Position numbers and translations under genes: made by a program. Under the pieces are notes generated by a model, which saw only the letters and a program-made list of their open reading frames with translations, did no database searches and was not told the DNA's origin. Of a stretch of 64,000 nt of DNA, positions 45,335-56,075 are shown piece after piece. Source of the DNA: Nissolia schottii (taxonomy: Eukaryota > Streptophyta > Magnoliopsida > Fabales > Fabaceae); contig QANU01063906.1 of assembly GCA_003254905.1 (NCBI GenBank), positions 5,001 through 69,000 of the forward strand, given 5' to 3'. Position 1 is the first letter of the stretch; each line of letters starts with the position of its first letter.

Positions 45335-45625
45335 AACTATACAAGGATTCATCACTTTTTGGTTTAGTCAAAAAAACTCATCATAGTTTATATTGGATTC
45401 ACCATAGATCATATGAACATCATCAACTTAAGAAAAATAAAACGCTAAGGTCATAATCATCACAAGGCCGAATCTACAAAGAGAGAAACATAGGTTCATC
45501 ACGTTTTGGTTTAGTCAAAAAACTCATATCATAGTATATTGGATTTACCATCGATCATACGACATCATCAAATTAAGAAGAAGAAAACCCTAAGATCACA
45601 ATCATCACAAGGTCGAAATGCAAGA
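45335..45625. repeat. Host tandem repeat, about 148-bp unit, right half
   Basis: Two further units (GGTTTAGTCAAAAAACTCATAT words near 45360 and 45503), continuing the array at 22571-23137. CGATCATACGACATCATC marks the last recognisable unit. Confidence 0.82.
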
Positions 45626-46243
45626 AGTGAAACCTAAATTCATCAAAACTTTTTTTCAAGATAAACCATTTCAAGAACACTCTTAGCAGTTTGCAAGGAA
45701 CTCATAAACACCTTGTTACTGGTATGGAGGAAGAAGATGAAATTTTGGGGAGCTTCAGAAGAAGGAGAAAGAGAATGGTTGACTTTTTTGCTTTTCTCTT
45801 GAGTGTGTAGGTAAAAAGTGAGTTGTTGAGTGAAGTGTGGGTGAAAGAAATAAAGGTAAAAAAGAGTTGATGGGTGCACAACTGGGAGGAGAGGAAAAGA
45901 CAGAGTTGCTTCTAAAAGTATCTAATGTCATAGAAAGAACGCACGTGATGTGAGTTGCGTTAGAAAAAGCAAAAGGGGTAACTTCTTTTACTTTTCTGTA
46001 GAATCAGGATTGAAACAGACATTTATTTTTTAAACATAGATAAAGTGGGTCCTACATGAGTTTGAGGTCTCTGGGGACCTCAGGCAGAGACAGAATTGAC
46101 CCTGCTGACTAGTGAACTTGATCTTAATTTTTAAACTACAAGTCTGATTGATGAACCGTTAAAAATTTTGAAATTAGCGTGACAAAGGGAATATCATTAT
46201 TTAATTAATAAATTATTATTCTATGATTCAAGAATATCCTGAA
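45626..46243. other. Host intergenic sequence, nothing recognised
   Basis: AT-rich sequence that belongs to no LTR family of the window. A 78-codon frame on the minus strand (45643-45879) has no recognisable domain and overlaps a CT-rich stretch like a plant 5' leader. Once the Reina element is removed, this DNA joins 58581 directly, downstream of the DHHC gene. Confidence 0.5.
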
Positions 46244-46248
46244 TAACA

Positions 46249-46850
46249 TGTAATGAAGTGAGAAAACTAAAGAAGTCTCCAACAGTAACAAAATGGGCAA
46301 ACAGAGTCTCAGGCCCAAACAACACAAACAGCAAAGTATCGAAGTGAATTGAGGCCCAAATCACAAGTATCAGGTCTCAATGGCTAGTGCAGCAAAAAAT
46401 AGAGCACGCCGCAGCTGAAGCACAAGGAGCTATCCCTCCCGATCACCAACCACCGTGGCCTCCTCCACGAGCTCACCCGGGGAGGATAAAGGACCACAGC
46501 GTGCGGTTGCACTTTGACCGCCGTAGTGGATGGCGTCTCCCACCTACACGAAGGTCACGGTTCAGAGAATGAAGAAATGACGAGAGGAGTTTCAGGGGAA
46601 GAAGAACAATACTCACAACTCTCATGCCCTTCCTTAAGAGGTAACCTTCCAAATTAGTATTGCTTCTCTCCTCTCTCTCGCTTCTGCGACGATCCGCTGC
46701 ATGCGGATCCTTTGCCACGTGCCCCTCTCCCTTAATCGATTTCCCTTTCGGTGTTGCATTCTGTTGTTGGTGGAGCACATTTCTTGAGCCCATTCCTTCC
46801 TCGCCCTTGTTGTTTCATTAATCCCCATTCTGCCCCCGTTGTTTGTTGCA
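46249..46850 (-). repeat. Reina 3' LTR (602 bp)
   Basis: TGTAATGAAGTGAG to TTTGTTGCA on the plus strand. The matching 5' LTR is 600 bp after removing its insertion. Short frames on both strands (46387-46793) are LTR sequence and repeat in every copy. Confidence 0.9.
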
Positions 46851-48319
46851 TTGCCTTCCCCTTCGAGAGCAACCTTGTCCTCAAGGTTGCAGTGCGGGTA
46901 GTTGGTCTTCATAGTGTCATAATCTTCCTAAGTGGTAGCACTTTCAGGTAAGTCCTTCCACTGAACTAACACTTGTTTTACCATTCGGTCTCCTTGTTGT
47001 AAATGGCGCTGCTTCAGAATGTGTACTGGTTGTAGAATAGGACTGGTTTCTGTTGATTGGAGTGGCAGTGGTAAGTATAGAGGGATGTAAGGCCCTTGAA
47101 ATTTCTTGAGCTGAGAGACATGGAACACATTGTGTATCCTGGCTGATGTTGGTAGCTCGAGCTGATAAGCAACTTGTCCTATTTTTGCTGTTATTGGAAA
47201 GGGGCCAAAGTATTTCATACTGAGCTTCTGATTTTTTCTTAGGGCAAGTGATTGTTGTCGATAGGGTTGTAGCTTGACTAGCACCAATTCTCCTTCTTGC
47301 AATTGCACCTCTCTTCTCTTAGTGTCAGCCTGTGTTTTCATGTAATTCAGGGCTTTGTGGAGGTTCATTTTCAGTTGTTGCAATAATTTGTCCCTCTCCA
47401 ATAGCAATTCCTGCAGGCTGCTTGGATCAGCTGGCTGTTTTTCATACTTGACAAGCTTTGGGGGTTCCTTTCCATATACTGCTTGAAAAGGGGTCATGGC
47501 AATGCTGCTGTGAAAGCTGGTATTATACTAGTATTCTGCCCATGGTAACAGTTTGACCCACTTGGTTGGTTGCTGAAATGTGTAACACCTCAAGTACAAT
47601 TCTATGGACTTGTTGAGATTTTCCGTTTGACCATCCGTTTGTGGATGATAAGCTGAGCTTTTCTTCAGTTTTGTGCCATGTGATTGAAATAATTTCTCCC
47701 AAAATTGACTAATGAAAATTCTGTCTCTATCTGAGACTATAGAGTTAGGCATGCCATGTAGCTTGACTACTTGAGTTAAAAAAATTTCAGCCACACTCGT
47801 GCTAGTATAATCTTTTTTCATTGGAATAAAATGTGCAAATTTAGTTAATCTGTCCACCACTACGAAGATGACATTATAATCATAAGATGTAGGAAGGCCT
47901 GTGATAAAATCCATTGAGATATCCTCCCATACCTGTCTTGGAATAGGCAAAGGTTGCAGAAGCCCTATAGGTAGTGAATTTTCTGTTTTAGCTTGTTGGC
48001 ATATGAAACAACTCACCACATATTCCTTGATCTCCTTGTGCATAGCTTGCCAATAAAATTGTGATGTTATCCTAGTTGTAGTCCTTACAATGCCTGAGTG
48101 ACCGCCCACAATTGAGTCATGAAATTCTTTGAGGATCTTCTCCTTTACTCTTGAACCCCTTGGGATGACTATGCGAATTTTCCAGAATAAGATTCCCTGT
48201 TGCATGGAGTAGTATTGTTGTCCCTGCATTCCTTTTTCTAGCAGCTCATAAATTGTTGACAGTGATGCATCTTGCTGTTGGTCTTGCTTAAGTTCCTCCA
48301 CCCAGTTATTTGTTGCTTG
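46851..48319 (-). pseudogene. Reina integrase and chromodomain (fossil)
   Basis: In element sense: the integrase zinc-binding region (FHDSIVGGHSG, CFICQQAKTE), the DDE core (WEDISMDFITGLPTS, VVDRLTKFAHFIP, HGMPNSIVSDRD, SSAYHPQTDGQTE), then the C-terminal part (LVLVKLQPYRQ, KYFGPFPI, HNVFHVSQLKKF), and a chromodomain (VLVQWKDLP, then WEDYD and FPH-like NLEDKV). A PPT (GAAGGGGAAGGCAA) precedes the 3' LTR. The set defines a chromovirus. Broken. Confidence 0.9.
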
Positions 48320-48324
48320 TGACC

Positions 48325-49885
48325 TGATAAGTCCCAAAATACCCAATTTTCATCGTTCAAAATGGCACTTATTCTCACATATTTCAAAGAATTATCTAAT
48401 TAAATCTCTATGTTTTGTAGGTTTTAAATATGTTTTGATAAAAGGATGCAAGCATANAACAACACAAACAGCAAAGTATCGAAGTGAATTGAGGCCCAAA
48501 TCACAAGTATCAGGTCTCAATGGCTAGTGCAGCAAAAAACAGAGCACGCCGCAGCTGAAGCACAAGGAGCTATCCCTCCCGATCACCAACCACCGTGGCC
48601 TCCTCCACGAGCTCACCCGGGGAGGATAAAGGACCACAGCGTGCGGTTGCACTTTGACCGCCGTAGTGGATGGCGTCTCCCACCTACACGAAGGTCACGG
48701 TTCAGAGAATGAAGAAATGACGAGAGGAGTTTCAGGGGAAGAAGAACAATACTCACAACTCTCATGCCCTTCCTTAAGAGGTAACCTTCCAAATTAGTAT
48801 TGCTTCTCTCCTCTCTCTCGCTTCTGCGACGATCCGCTGCATGCGGATCCTTTGCCACGTGCCCCTCTCCCTTAATCGATTTCCCTTTCGGTGTTGCATT
48901 CTGTTGTTGGTGGAGCACATTTCTTGAGCCCATTCCTTCCTCGCCCTTGTTGTTTCATTAATCCCCATTCTGCCCCCTTTGTTTGTTGCATTGCCTTCCC
49001 CTTCGAGAGCAACCTTGTCCTCAAGGTTGCAGTGCGGGTAGTTGGTCTTCATAGTGTCATAATCTTCCTAAGTGGTAGCACTTTCAGGTAAGTCCTTCCA
49101 CTGAACTAACACTTGTTTTACCATTCGGTCTCCTTGTTGTAAATGGCGCTGCTTCAGAATATGTACTGGTTGTAGAATAGGACTGGTTTCTGTTGATTGG
49201 AGTGGCAGTGGTAAGTATAGAGGGATGTAAGGCCCTTGAAATTTCTTGAGCTGAGAGACATGGAACACATTGTGTATCCTGGCTGATGTTGGTAGCTCGA
49301 GCTGATAAGCAACTTGTCCTATTTTTGCTGTTATTGGAAAGGGGCCAAAGTATTTCATACTGAGCTTCTGATTTTTTCTTAGGGCAAGTGATTGTTGTCG
49401 ATAGGGTTGTAGCTTGACTAGCACCAATTCTCCTTCTTGCAATTGCACCTCTCTTCTCTTAGTGTCAGCCTGTGTTTTCATGTAATTCAGGGCTTTGTGG
49501 AGGTTCATTTTCAGTTGTTGCAATAATTTGTCCCTCTCCAATAGCAATTCCTGCAGGCTGCTTGGATCAGCTGGCTGTTTTTCATACTTGACAAGCTTTG
49601 GGGGTTCCTTTCCATATACTGCTTGAAAAGGGGTCATGGCAATGCTGCTGTGAAAGCTGNATTAAATGAACTCAAGAATGGTATTTACAACTCCCTGTGG
49701 GATCGACCATACCCTATACTGCAATTGGATTCCTTTTGGAATCTGAAAGCCATAAAATAGGTATGTATATAAATATTTAATTTGAACGACAAAAGCGCAT
49801 AGAAGCTTTCAACGAGTTTTGCATGGTTGTGACAAACCCTAAGCCGTGTCAAGATCTGAGAAAGTGGTTAAAAAGGCTTTCATCA
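48325..49885 (-). mobile_element. LTR-like insertion in Reina pol, TSD TGACC
   Basis: It starts TGATAAGTCCCAAAATACC at 48325 and ends GGCTTTCATCA at 49885, with TGACC at 48320-48324 and 49886-49890. The true element is 48325-48456 plus 49661-49885, separated by Ns at 48457 and 49660. The TGATAAGT start and a CTGTGGGATCGACC phrase suggest an Athila/Tat-type LTR. The 1.2 kb between the Ns is unrelated Reina sequence and is treated separately. Confidence 0.75.
48458..49659 (-). other. Redundant contig: second copy of the Reina 3' end
   Basis: The 1202 bp between two Ns are almost identical to 46317-47518 (I count three differences). They contain most of an LTR, the PPT and the chromodomain region in the same orientation. 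The copy sits in the middle of an unrelated LTR, so it is most likely misplaced by scaffolding rather than a real duplication. Confidence 0.8.
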
Positions 49886-49890
49886 TGACC

Positions 49891-52458
49891 ATGCCATATA
49901 GTATGAGCGAGAGAGTGCATCCGCGACCACATTGTCTTTCCCCGGCTTGTATTGAATTATAAAGTCAATGCCAATGAATTTGTGCAACCATGCTTGTTGT
50001 TCAGGGGTATGCAGGTTTTGGTCCAAGAGTGCTTTCAAACTCTTTTGATCGGTCCTAATTATGAATTTATGACCAAACAAATAATGTCTGAATTTTGCCA
50101 AAGCTTCAGTGATAGCATAGAGCTCCCTCACATAGGATGATTTCTTTTGCATTGTCGGGCACAATTTCTTGGAGAAATATGCAATGGGGTGGTTGTCCTG
50201 GCTCAGCACCGCCCCTATTCCCAACCCTGATACATGTGTTTCCACTGTGAATTATTTCTGGAAATTGGGTAAGGCCAATAGAGGGGCTGATGTGAGTGCT
50301 AATTTCAGTTCTTGGAATGTTGTTTCAGTCTTTGCCGTCCAAGAAAAAGCATCTTTCTTCAGCAGATCTGTCAATGCTGATGCAATCGTTGCATATCCTT
50401 TCACAAATCGCCTGTAGTAGCCTGAGAGCCCAAGAAACCCCCTTAGTTGTTTCAAGTTTGTAGGTGTAGGCCACTGTCTCATAGCTGCCACCTTGTCTTT
50501 GTCCATAGCTACTCCTTCTTTGCTGATTACATGTCCCAAATACTCAATCTCTTGTTTGCCAAAATCACACTTGGATAATTTGGCAAATAATTTATGCTTT
50601 AGTAACAGGTCTAGGACTGATTGTATGTGAGTCAAATGTTGTTGCCAAGTAGGGCTGAAAATGAGAATGTCATAAAAAAAACTACGACAAATTTCCTCAA
50701 GACTTGTTGGAACACCTCATTCATAAGGCTTTGGAAGGTTGCAGGGGCATTAGATAAGCCGAATAGCATGACCAGCCATTCATAATGTCCATGGTGAGTT
50801 CCCGAAATACTGTTTTGTGAGTGTCCTCCGGTTGAATACGGATTTGGTGATAGCCAGCTCTCAATTCTAGTTTGGAGAAAAAATTGGCACCGTGCAATTC
50901 ATCAATTAATTCGTCCACGGTGGGTATGGGGAAGTTGTCCTTTATTGTGATGGCATTTAATGCCCTGTAGTCCGTGCAAAAATGCCATGTGCCATCTTTC
51001 TTGCGAACCAGTAGCACTGGTGATGAAAAAGGGCTTTTGTTTGGTTTAATAATTCCCTCATTCAACATTTCTTGAACCATCTCTTCTATCTGTTGTTTCT
51101 GGCTGTGAGGGTATCGGTATGGCGCACTTTTACAGGATTGGATCCTTCTTGCAGGCTTATGGCATGATCATGATTTCATGGGGGTGGCAGGCTATGAGGT
51201 GTAGCAAAGACCTATGTATAATGCTGTAGAATAAGTGCCAAATCTGGTTCCATGTTATTGGTTATGTTAAGCCAGTCATCCTTCTCTGTTGGTGGTTCCT
51301 GTATCTGGACTGTAAACACTTCTGCTATGGCATCTACCTGTTGGAGTCTTTTTATTTGATGTAACTGTGCTTGCTTTGGCTGATTATCTCTTTCCCCTTG
51401 AATTTCAATTCTGTTTCCCTTCCAAACAAACTGTATCTTTGGAACCTCATAATTAACCACATGATCTCCCAATTTGGCTAGCCACGATGTGCCAATTACC
51501 AATTCTGCCCCGGCGACCTCTAGTAAGTAAATAGGTAATTGCAAGGTTTGCCCTTGGACTTGTAGCTCCAGATTCTGAATATAGCCTTCTGATTCCAGTG
51601 TTTGTCCGTTCCCAACCACCACCTTACATCGTGGTCTCGGTTGAACCTCGACCTGTAGGAACTTAGCTATTTGTGGCTGTAGAAAATTATCAGAGCTCCT
51701 ACCATCGACAAACACTTGGACTGGTTTGCCATTGATGCTGCCAGTGAAACGAATATCTTTTATCCCTCTATCACCATTTAAGGCATTCAAGGATAGTTGG
51801 TGAATTGTCTCTATGTTGGTCTCAGAATTAGCATCCTGCTCTTGTTCTTGCGTTTTGAAATCCCAAGCTTCATCTTCTTGTTCCTCCTCGAGTTGTAGTA
51901 TCATGAAGTGCTTGTTGGGACATTTATGGTTGAAGGTATATTTGGCATCACAAGTGAAACAAAGCCCTTGTTCCCTTCTAAATTGCATCTCCGCTGGTCC
52001 CAACTTTTTAATTGCTAGTGTGGTGATTTTTTCCTTGCCTGAGTTTGCATCAGGAGTAGGTAACAGAGGGGGGAAGTTGGTTCTTGGGGTCCATCTAGAT
52101 TACTGAGTATTTTGTGGTGGCCATGCATGGTTTCGGTTTTGGCTGTTGACATTACGAACTGGCAAAGTGTACTTTTCCTCATATAACCGAGCCAGAGCTA
52201 CAGCTCTCAGTAGGGAGGTTGGATTTTGGGCTATTACCTCCCTTCTAATTTCCTACTTCAGCCCACTTATGAAACAATCTAGTAATGCCTCAAGACTAAT
52301 GCCATACACCCTATTAGCCAATAACATGAAGGTAGTGTAATATACATTAACAGAGGTTTGCTGGGTAAGTTTGAACAAATTACCTTTGTCCCTTCAAATG
52401 GTGATGGGCCAAACTCAATTTCCAACGGCCGTGTTAGTTCTTGCCACGAATGGAAAGG
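49891..52458 (-). pseudogene. Reina gag C-terminus, protease, RT and RNase H (fossil)
   Basis: In element sense: a Cys/His knuckle (CFTCDAKYTFNHKC, near 51950), protease near 51680 (FVDGRSSDNFL in place of the usual D-S/T-G motif region), RT with [29 protein letters not shown] and [15 protein letters not shown] (50850-51040) and HVISKEGVAMDKDKV with GFLGLSGYYRRFVKGYA (50400-50560), then RNase H with HPIAYFSKKL, RELYAITEALAKFRHYL and DQKSLKALLDQ (49950-50220). It reads toward integrase across the insertion at 48325-49885. Broken. Confidence 0.88.
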
Positions 52459-52463
52459 GTAAG

Positions 52464-55110
52464 TGTAACAACCCGACTTTCTTTGAGAGGACCTTAGGCA
52501 CGACTTATGATTCTAGCTTAGGTAAACAGTATAAAGAAATCCGAAATTGGGCTGAAGGAAAATTAATTATGAGACTTGCCCCTTAGGTTGGAAGGAAAAG
52601 ACTAGAAGGTTAGGGTCCCACAGGGTGCTGTAAGTTTGGTGTTCAGTTCGGAAGGAAACGGGAATTCGGTTGGGGACCCAAGGGATCTGCGAAGGAGTGG
52701 CTGACAAGAACAAGTCCCCGGACGTCTTGTTTCGGACCGCTATCCTGGCCGAGAAAATTCGTAGAGCATGAATATATAATTGGGATATTTTTGGGGACTC
52801 GTGTGTGGACCAGGAATGATTAGAAATAATTAAAATAGAATAACGGCTAGGATATTTATAATAACTATAATAAATTAATAATATAATAATTAATTAATAA
52901 ATAAAAGAAAAAGTGAAACAGCAGGGGGACCACTGCTATAAATGGCCCCCTAACGAAAACTTAATGAAAATTTTAGGCTATTACCAAACTTCTGTTAAAA
53001 TTCCATTTTTCCTGTACCGTTCGAGCACACCGCGAGAGCGCTACCGGACTTCCGAAAATTTCTTGGAACATACCCTTGCGACAAGGATTTTCTCCACCTT
53101 CCACCTACCAACCTCGAATCCGCATAGGAAGTGGGTAACTTTTAGCCCACTGTCTATGTGGTTAATTATTTGACTGTTCATGTGTTATCTGAAATATCTG
53201 ACTGTACAAATGTTAAGTAGTATGTTTGGAAAAATCAGGGTTAAAAGGGGTTTTCGATAATTTTGATAAATGAGATGCATAATGGTACTACTTGGAACCC
53301 TAGAAACAGTGATAATTTACAAACTGGAGTCGCGGGAGGCAATTTTTCCAGCCCGTATTCGAATACTAAAGGAACTCAGTCGAATGAAAGCCCAAAAGGA
53401 GCTTTCCTTCGAATGAGCTCCTCAGTAGTCGAATGAGGCGAAATTTCAGGAGTTCAGTCGAATGAATCCCCTAGTATTCGAATGAAAGAATGCCGAGGGA
53501 ACGCAGTCGAATGAAAGCTTATTCCAATCGAATGAAAGGACTCCGAGGGATTTCATTCGAATACCACAGCTAGTATTCGAATGAAACCTGGCAGAGTTGG
53601 GAGTTTAATGTTTCTAAGGGATCCAAGGAGTAAGGTTAGGCCATATTTATGTGTTTAAGCATGCATCATGAGGCAGGGTCGTCGTAGGAATTAGGACGAC
53701 TTTAGACAATTAGAAGTTCACGCTAAAATTTAACGAAGATCATAATCGAACCCTAGGGAATAAAAGTAGAGCCGAGACGACGAATCACCATGGATTCGGA
53801 CGGCCTTAGCCAGAGTCAGTAGTTATATGATTAGGAAATCCTTGTTCTCTTGGCAAAGTCTTACAGACCCGCCCCTCGCCAATTCAGCAAGATGGATTGG
53901 TCACGAGCAACGCAGGTAGAGAGACCTGACCACGATAAGAAACAGGCATAGGCCCAGCTACGACCAACAGGCATAGGCCTGCATGAATAAAAGAAACTAA
54001 GGGGCCCCACTAAAAGAAGAAAATGAAACCGGATCGTGTCATAGGGCTGATCTAAGCGCGTCCACGCCTGATCATTCATAGGTCTGATCCCTCGCCATGC
54101 CACAGGGGATGGTTGCACTAATTGTATTCGATGTTTACCTCCTATGAGCCTTACGTGGTTAGCTACCACACCGATAAAGAGCGCTGCCAGGTCGATACAA
54201 TAGTAGCAAAAAGAGGTTGTAGTCCGAGGCCACGGCTACAAAGGTGCGAAGGACTAAGTAGGACGCAGCCACTGAGCGCGTAAGAGATCCCCAGATCCCC
54301 CATGCACTGTGATATTATATGTATGCATTGTTGACGGATGATATGACGATGAGTATGTAGATTTATCTGCCTAAGCATTATGGATAACTGTTCATGCATT
54401 GTATATCGTCAAGGGAGCGACCCGAGACAAATAGTATGTCTCTAAGAGAAACGTTCAGTTAAACAGCCCGGAGCTTAAGTAATAACAAGATTAGAGAATC
54501 CATCACCTAGTAACGTAGATAAAGCTGCGCAGAGTCTAGGCCCAAGAACATAATTAGTAGGGTGTTAGTTGCATGTACACTTAGACTAAACTCTGAGCGG
54601 CTGGAGAATAACCGAGAAAATAAAAAGCCACGATTAAAACGTTACTCACTGAGGACCTACCGTTCTCACCCCCCACTCGCTTATGGCTCCAGGGATGGAA
54701 GATGAATCGTACTATGCGGATGCTGTGGAACCTAAAGAGGACGTGCGCAAGGAGACCTAGTTGGTAGTGTAGTGGATGTTATAGGAAAGAAATAAATGTA
54801 TTACTTGTCATGAGTATGGATTATGTAATATAACTATCATATGATGTGTACTTGTATGTGCTTCGGACCCTTGATGTGTATAGTTTATGTATCTACTGCC
54901 TTGAAACTCGACTTATGGAGTATATCGTCTGTTATATTATTCTGTTACACGCACGGCTCTTAAGTTGGAAAATGTATGCTTGAAAAAAAAAATGGGTCCC
55001 TAGCATTTTAAAAACTACTATTTTCGAAACTGAAGAAATAATCACGAAGTAAACAACCTAGCAGAAATTTCGTACGGCTCGAGCGTACGGGATCGACTAA
55101 GGGTGTTTCA
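52464..55110 (+). mobile_element. Solo LTR of family T, TSD GTAAG, in Reina gag
   Basis: TGTAACAACCCGAC to CTAAGGGTGTTTCA, flanked by GTAAG at 52459-52463 and 55111-55115; 2647 bp. Array of drifted TTCGAA words at 53355-53595; GGAAGTGGGTAAC near 53128; hairpin at 54650-54668; CTCCAG|GG near 54690; CATTGTATATCGTC block near 54395. No coding region beyond short acidic frames. Confidence 0.93.
53355..53595. repeat. Palindromic word array, drifted TTCGAA type
   Basis: About eleven words such as TATTCGAATG and AGTCGAATGAA in 240 bp, related to the array at 37325-37560. Confidence 0.8.
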
Positions 55111-55115
55111 GTAAG

Positions 55116-55495
55116 ACCGCTGCATCATCTGGAACCAAGGAATGGCGTCCTTTTCCATGTGGACAGATGCAATCATTAGTCTCTCGTCGTCCTCTGTTTG
55201 ATAGTAGCCAAAGAACTGGTTTGCTGTGTAAATCCAATCGAGTACCCTTGAACCATCGAACTTTGGAAAGTCAAGTTTCATGTTTCTTACTGAAAATGGT
55301 TGGCGGTGGTAGTGTGGCTGGCCACTGTAGGCTGAGTTCTGCTCACCTTGGTTGTCTGAGTTAGCCGTGTTCTGGAGGTATGTTTGGAGAGTGGTTTCCA
55401 GCATCATAATCCTTGCATCCTGTTGCTCACGAGCCTTGGCTGCCTCCTCCAACAACTCCATCACCCTTTTCATATCGGTCTTCTCAGGTGCCATG
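55116..55495 (-). pseudogene. Reina gag, N-terminal part (fossil)
   Basis: The minus-strand segment begins with an acidic, Glu/Lys/Gln-rich helix (residues about 1-35, coiled-coil-like) and continues with MKLDFPKFDGSRVLDWIYTANQFFGYYQT, the standard retrotransposon gag core of chromoviruses. It is cut by the solo LTR at 52464-55110. Confidence 0.88.
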
Positions 55496-55500
55496 GCAGT

Positions 55501-55515
55501 GGACGAAAGCACCAA
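55501..55515 (-). other. Reina primer-binding site
   Basis: TTGGTGCTTTCGTCC on the minus strand just inside the 5' LTR end, the usual position and form for plant Reina elements. I cannot name the tRNA with confidence. Confidence 0.6.
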
Positions 55516-55777
55516 ATTATGTAATGAAGTGAGAAAATTAAAGTCTTCAACAGTAACAAAATGGGCAAACAGAGTCTCAGGCCCAAACAACACAAACAGC
55601 AAAGTATCGAAGTGAATTGAGGCCCAAATCACAAGTATCAGGTCTCAACGGCTAGTGCAGCAAAAAACAGAGCACGTCACAGCAGAAGCACAGGGAGCTA
55701 TCCCTCCCGATCACCAACCACCGTGGCCTCCTCCACGAGCTCAGCCGGGGAGTATAAACGACCACAGTGTGCGGTTG

Positions 55778-56032
55778 TATAACACCCCTGCTAACTGCCT
55801 ACTTCCATGGTAGCAAGCAATGCTCACGGGGTTGTTATTTGTTGTGTCGAGTTACATTTAGCCCGTATTCTTACCTTTGCAAATACCTTGTGTATGAAAA
55901 TATGGACCAATTTGAAAACTTTTCTTTTACGGTATCAGTTTGTAAACTAGGAGCCATGTGTGCTTTAGAGAACATATAACAACAGTCGCTATAAGTTAGG
56001 GGTAACTGAAGCAGAACATAAGGAGTATATGT

Positions 56033-56075
<43 letters not shown>

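Noticed and set aside
45643-45879. 78-codon minus-strand frame in host DNA
   Set aside because: No domain, a CT-rich composition like an untranslated leader, and no splice or start context that supports a gene.
46387-46793. Open frames on both strands in the Reina LTR (also 48527-48933 and 58242-58442)
   Set aside because: They recur in every copy of the LTR as non-coding sequence and have no recognisable domain.
48458-49659. True tandem duplication of the Reina 3' end
   Set aside because: It is bounded by Ns, almost identical to 46317-47518, and placed inside an unrelated LTR; a scaffold error is simpler.
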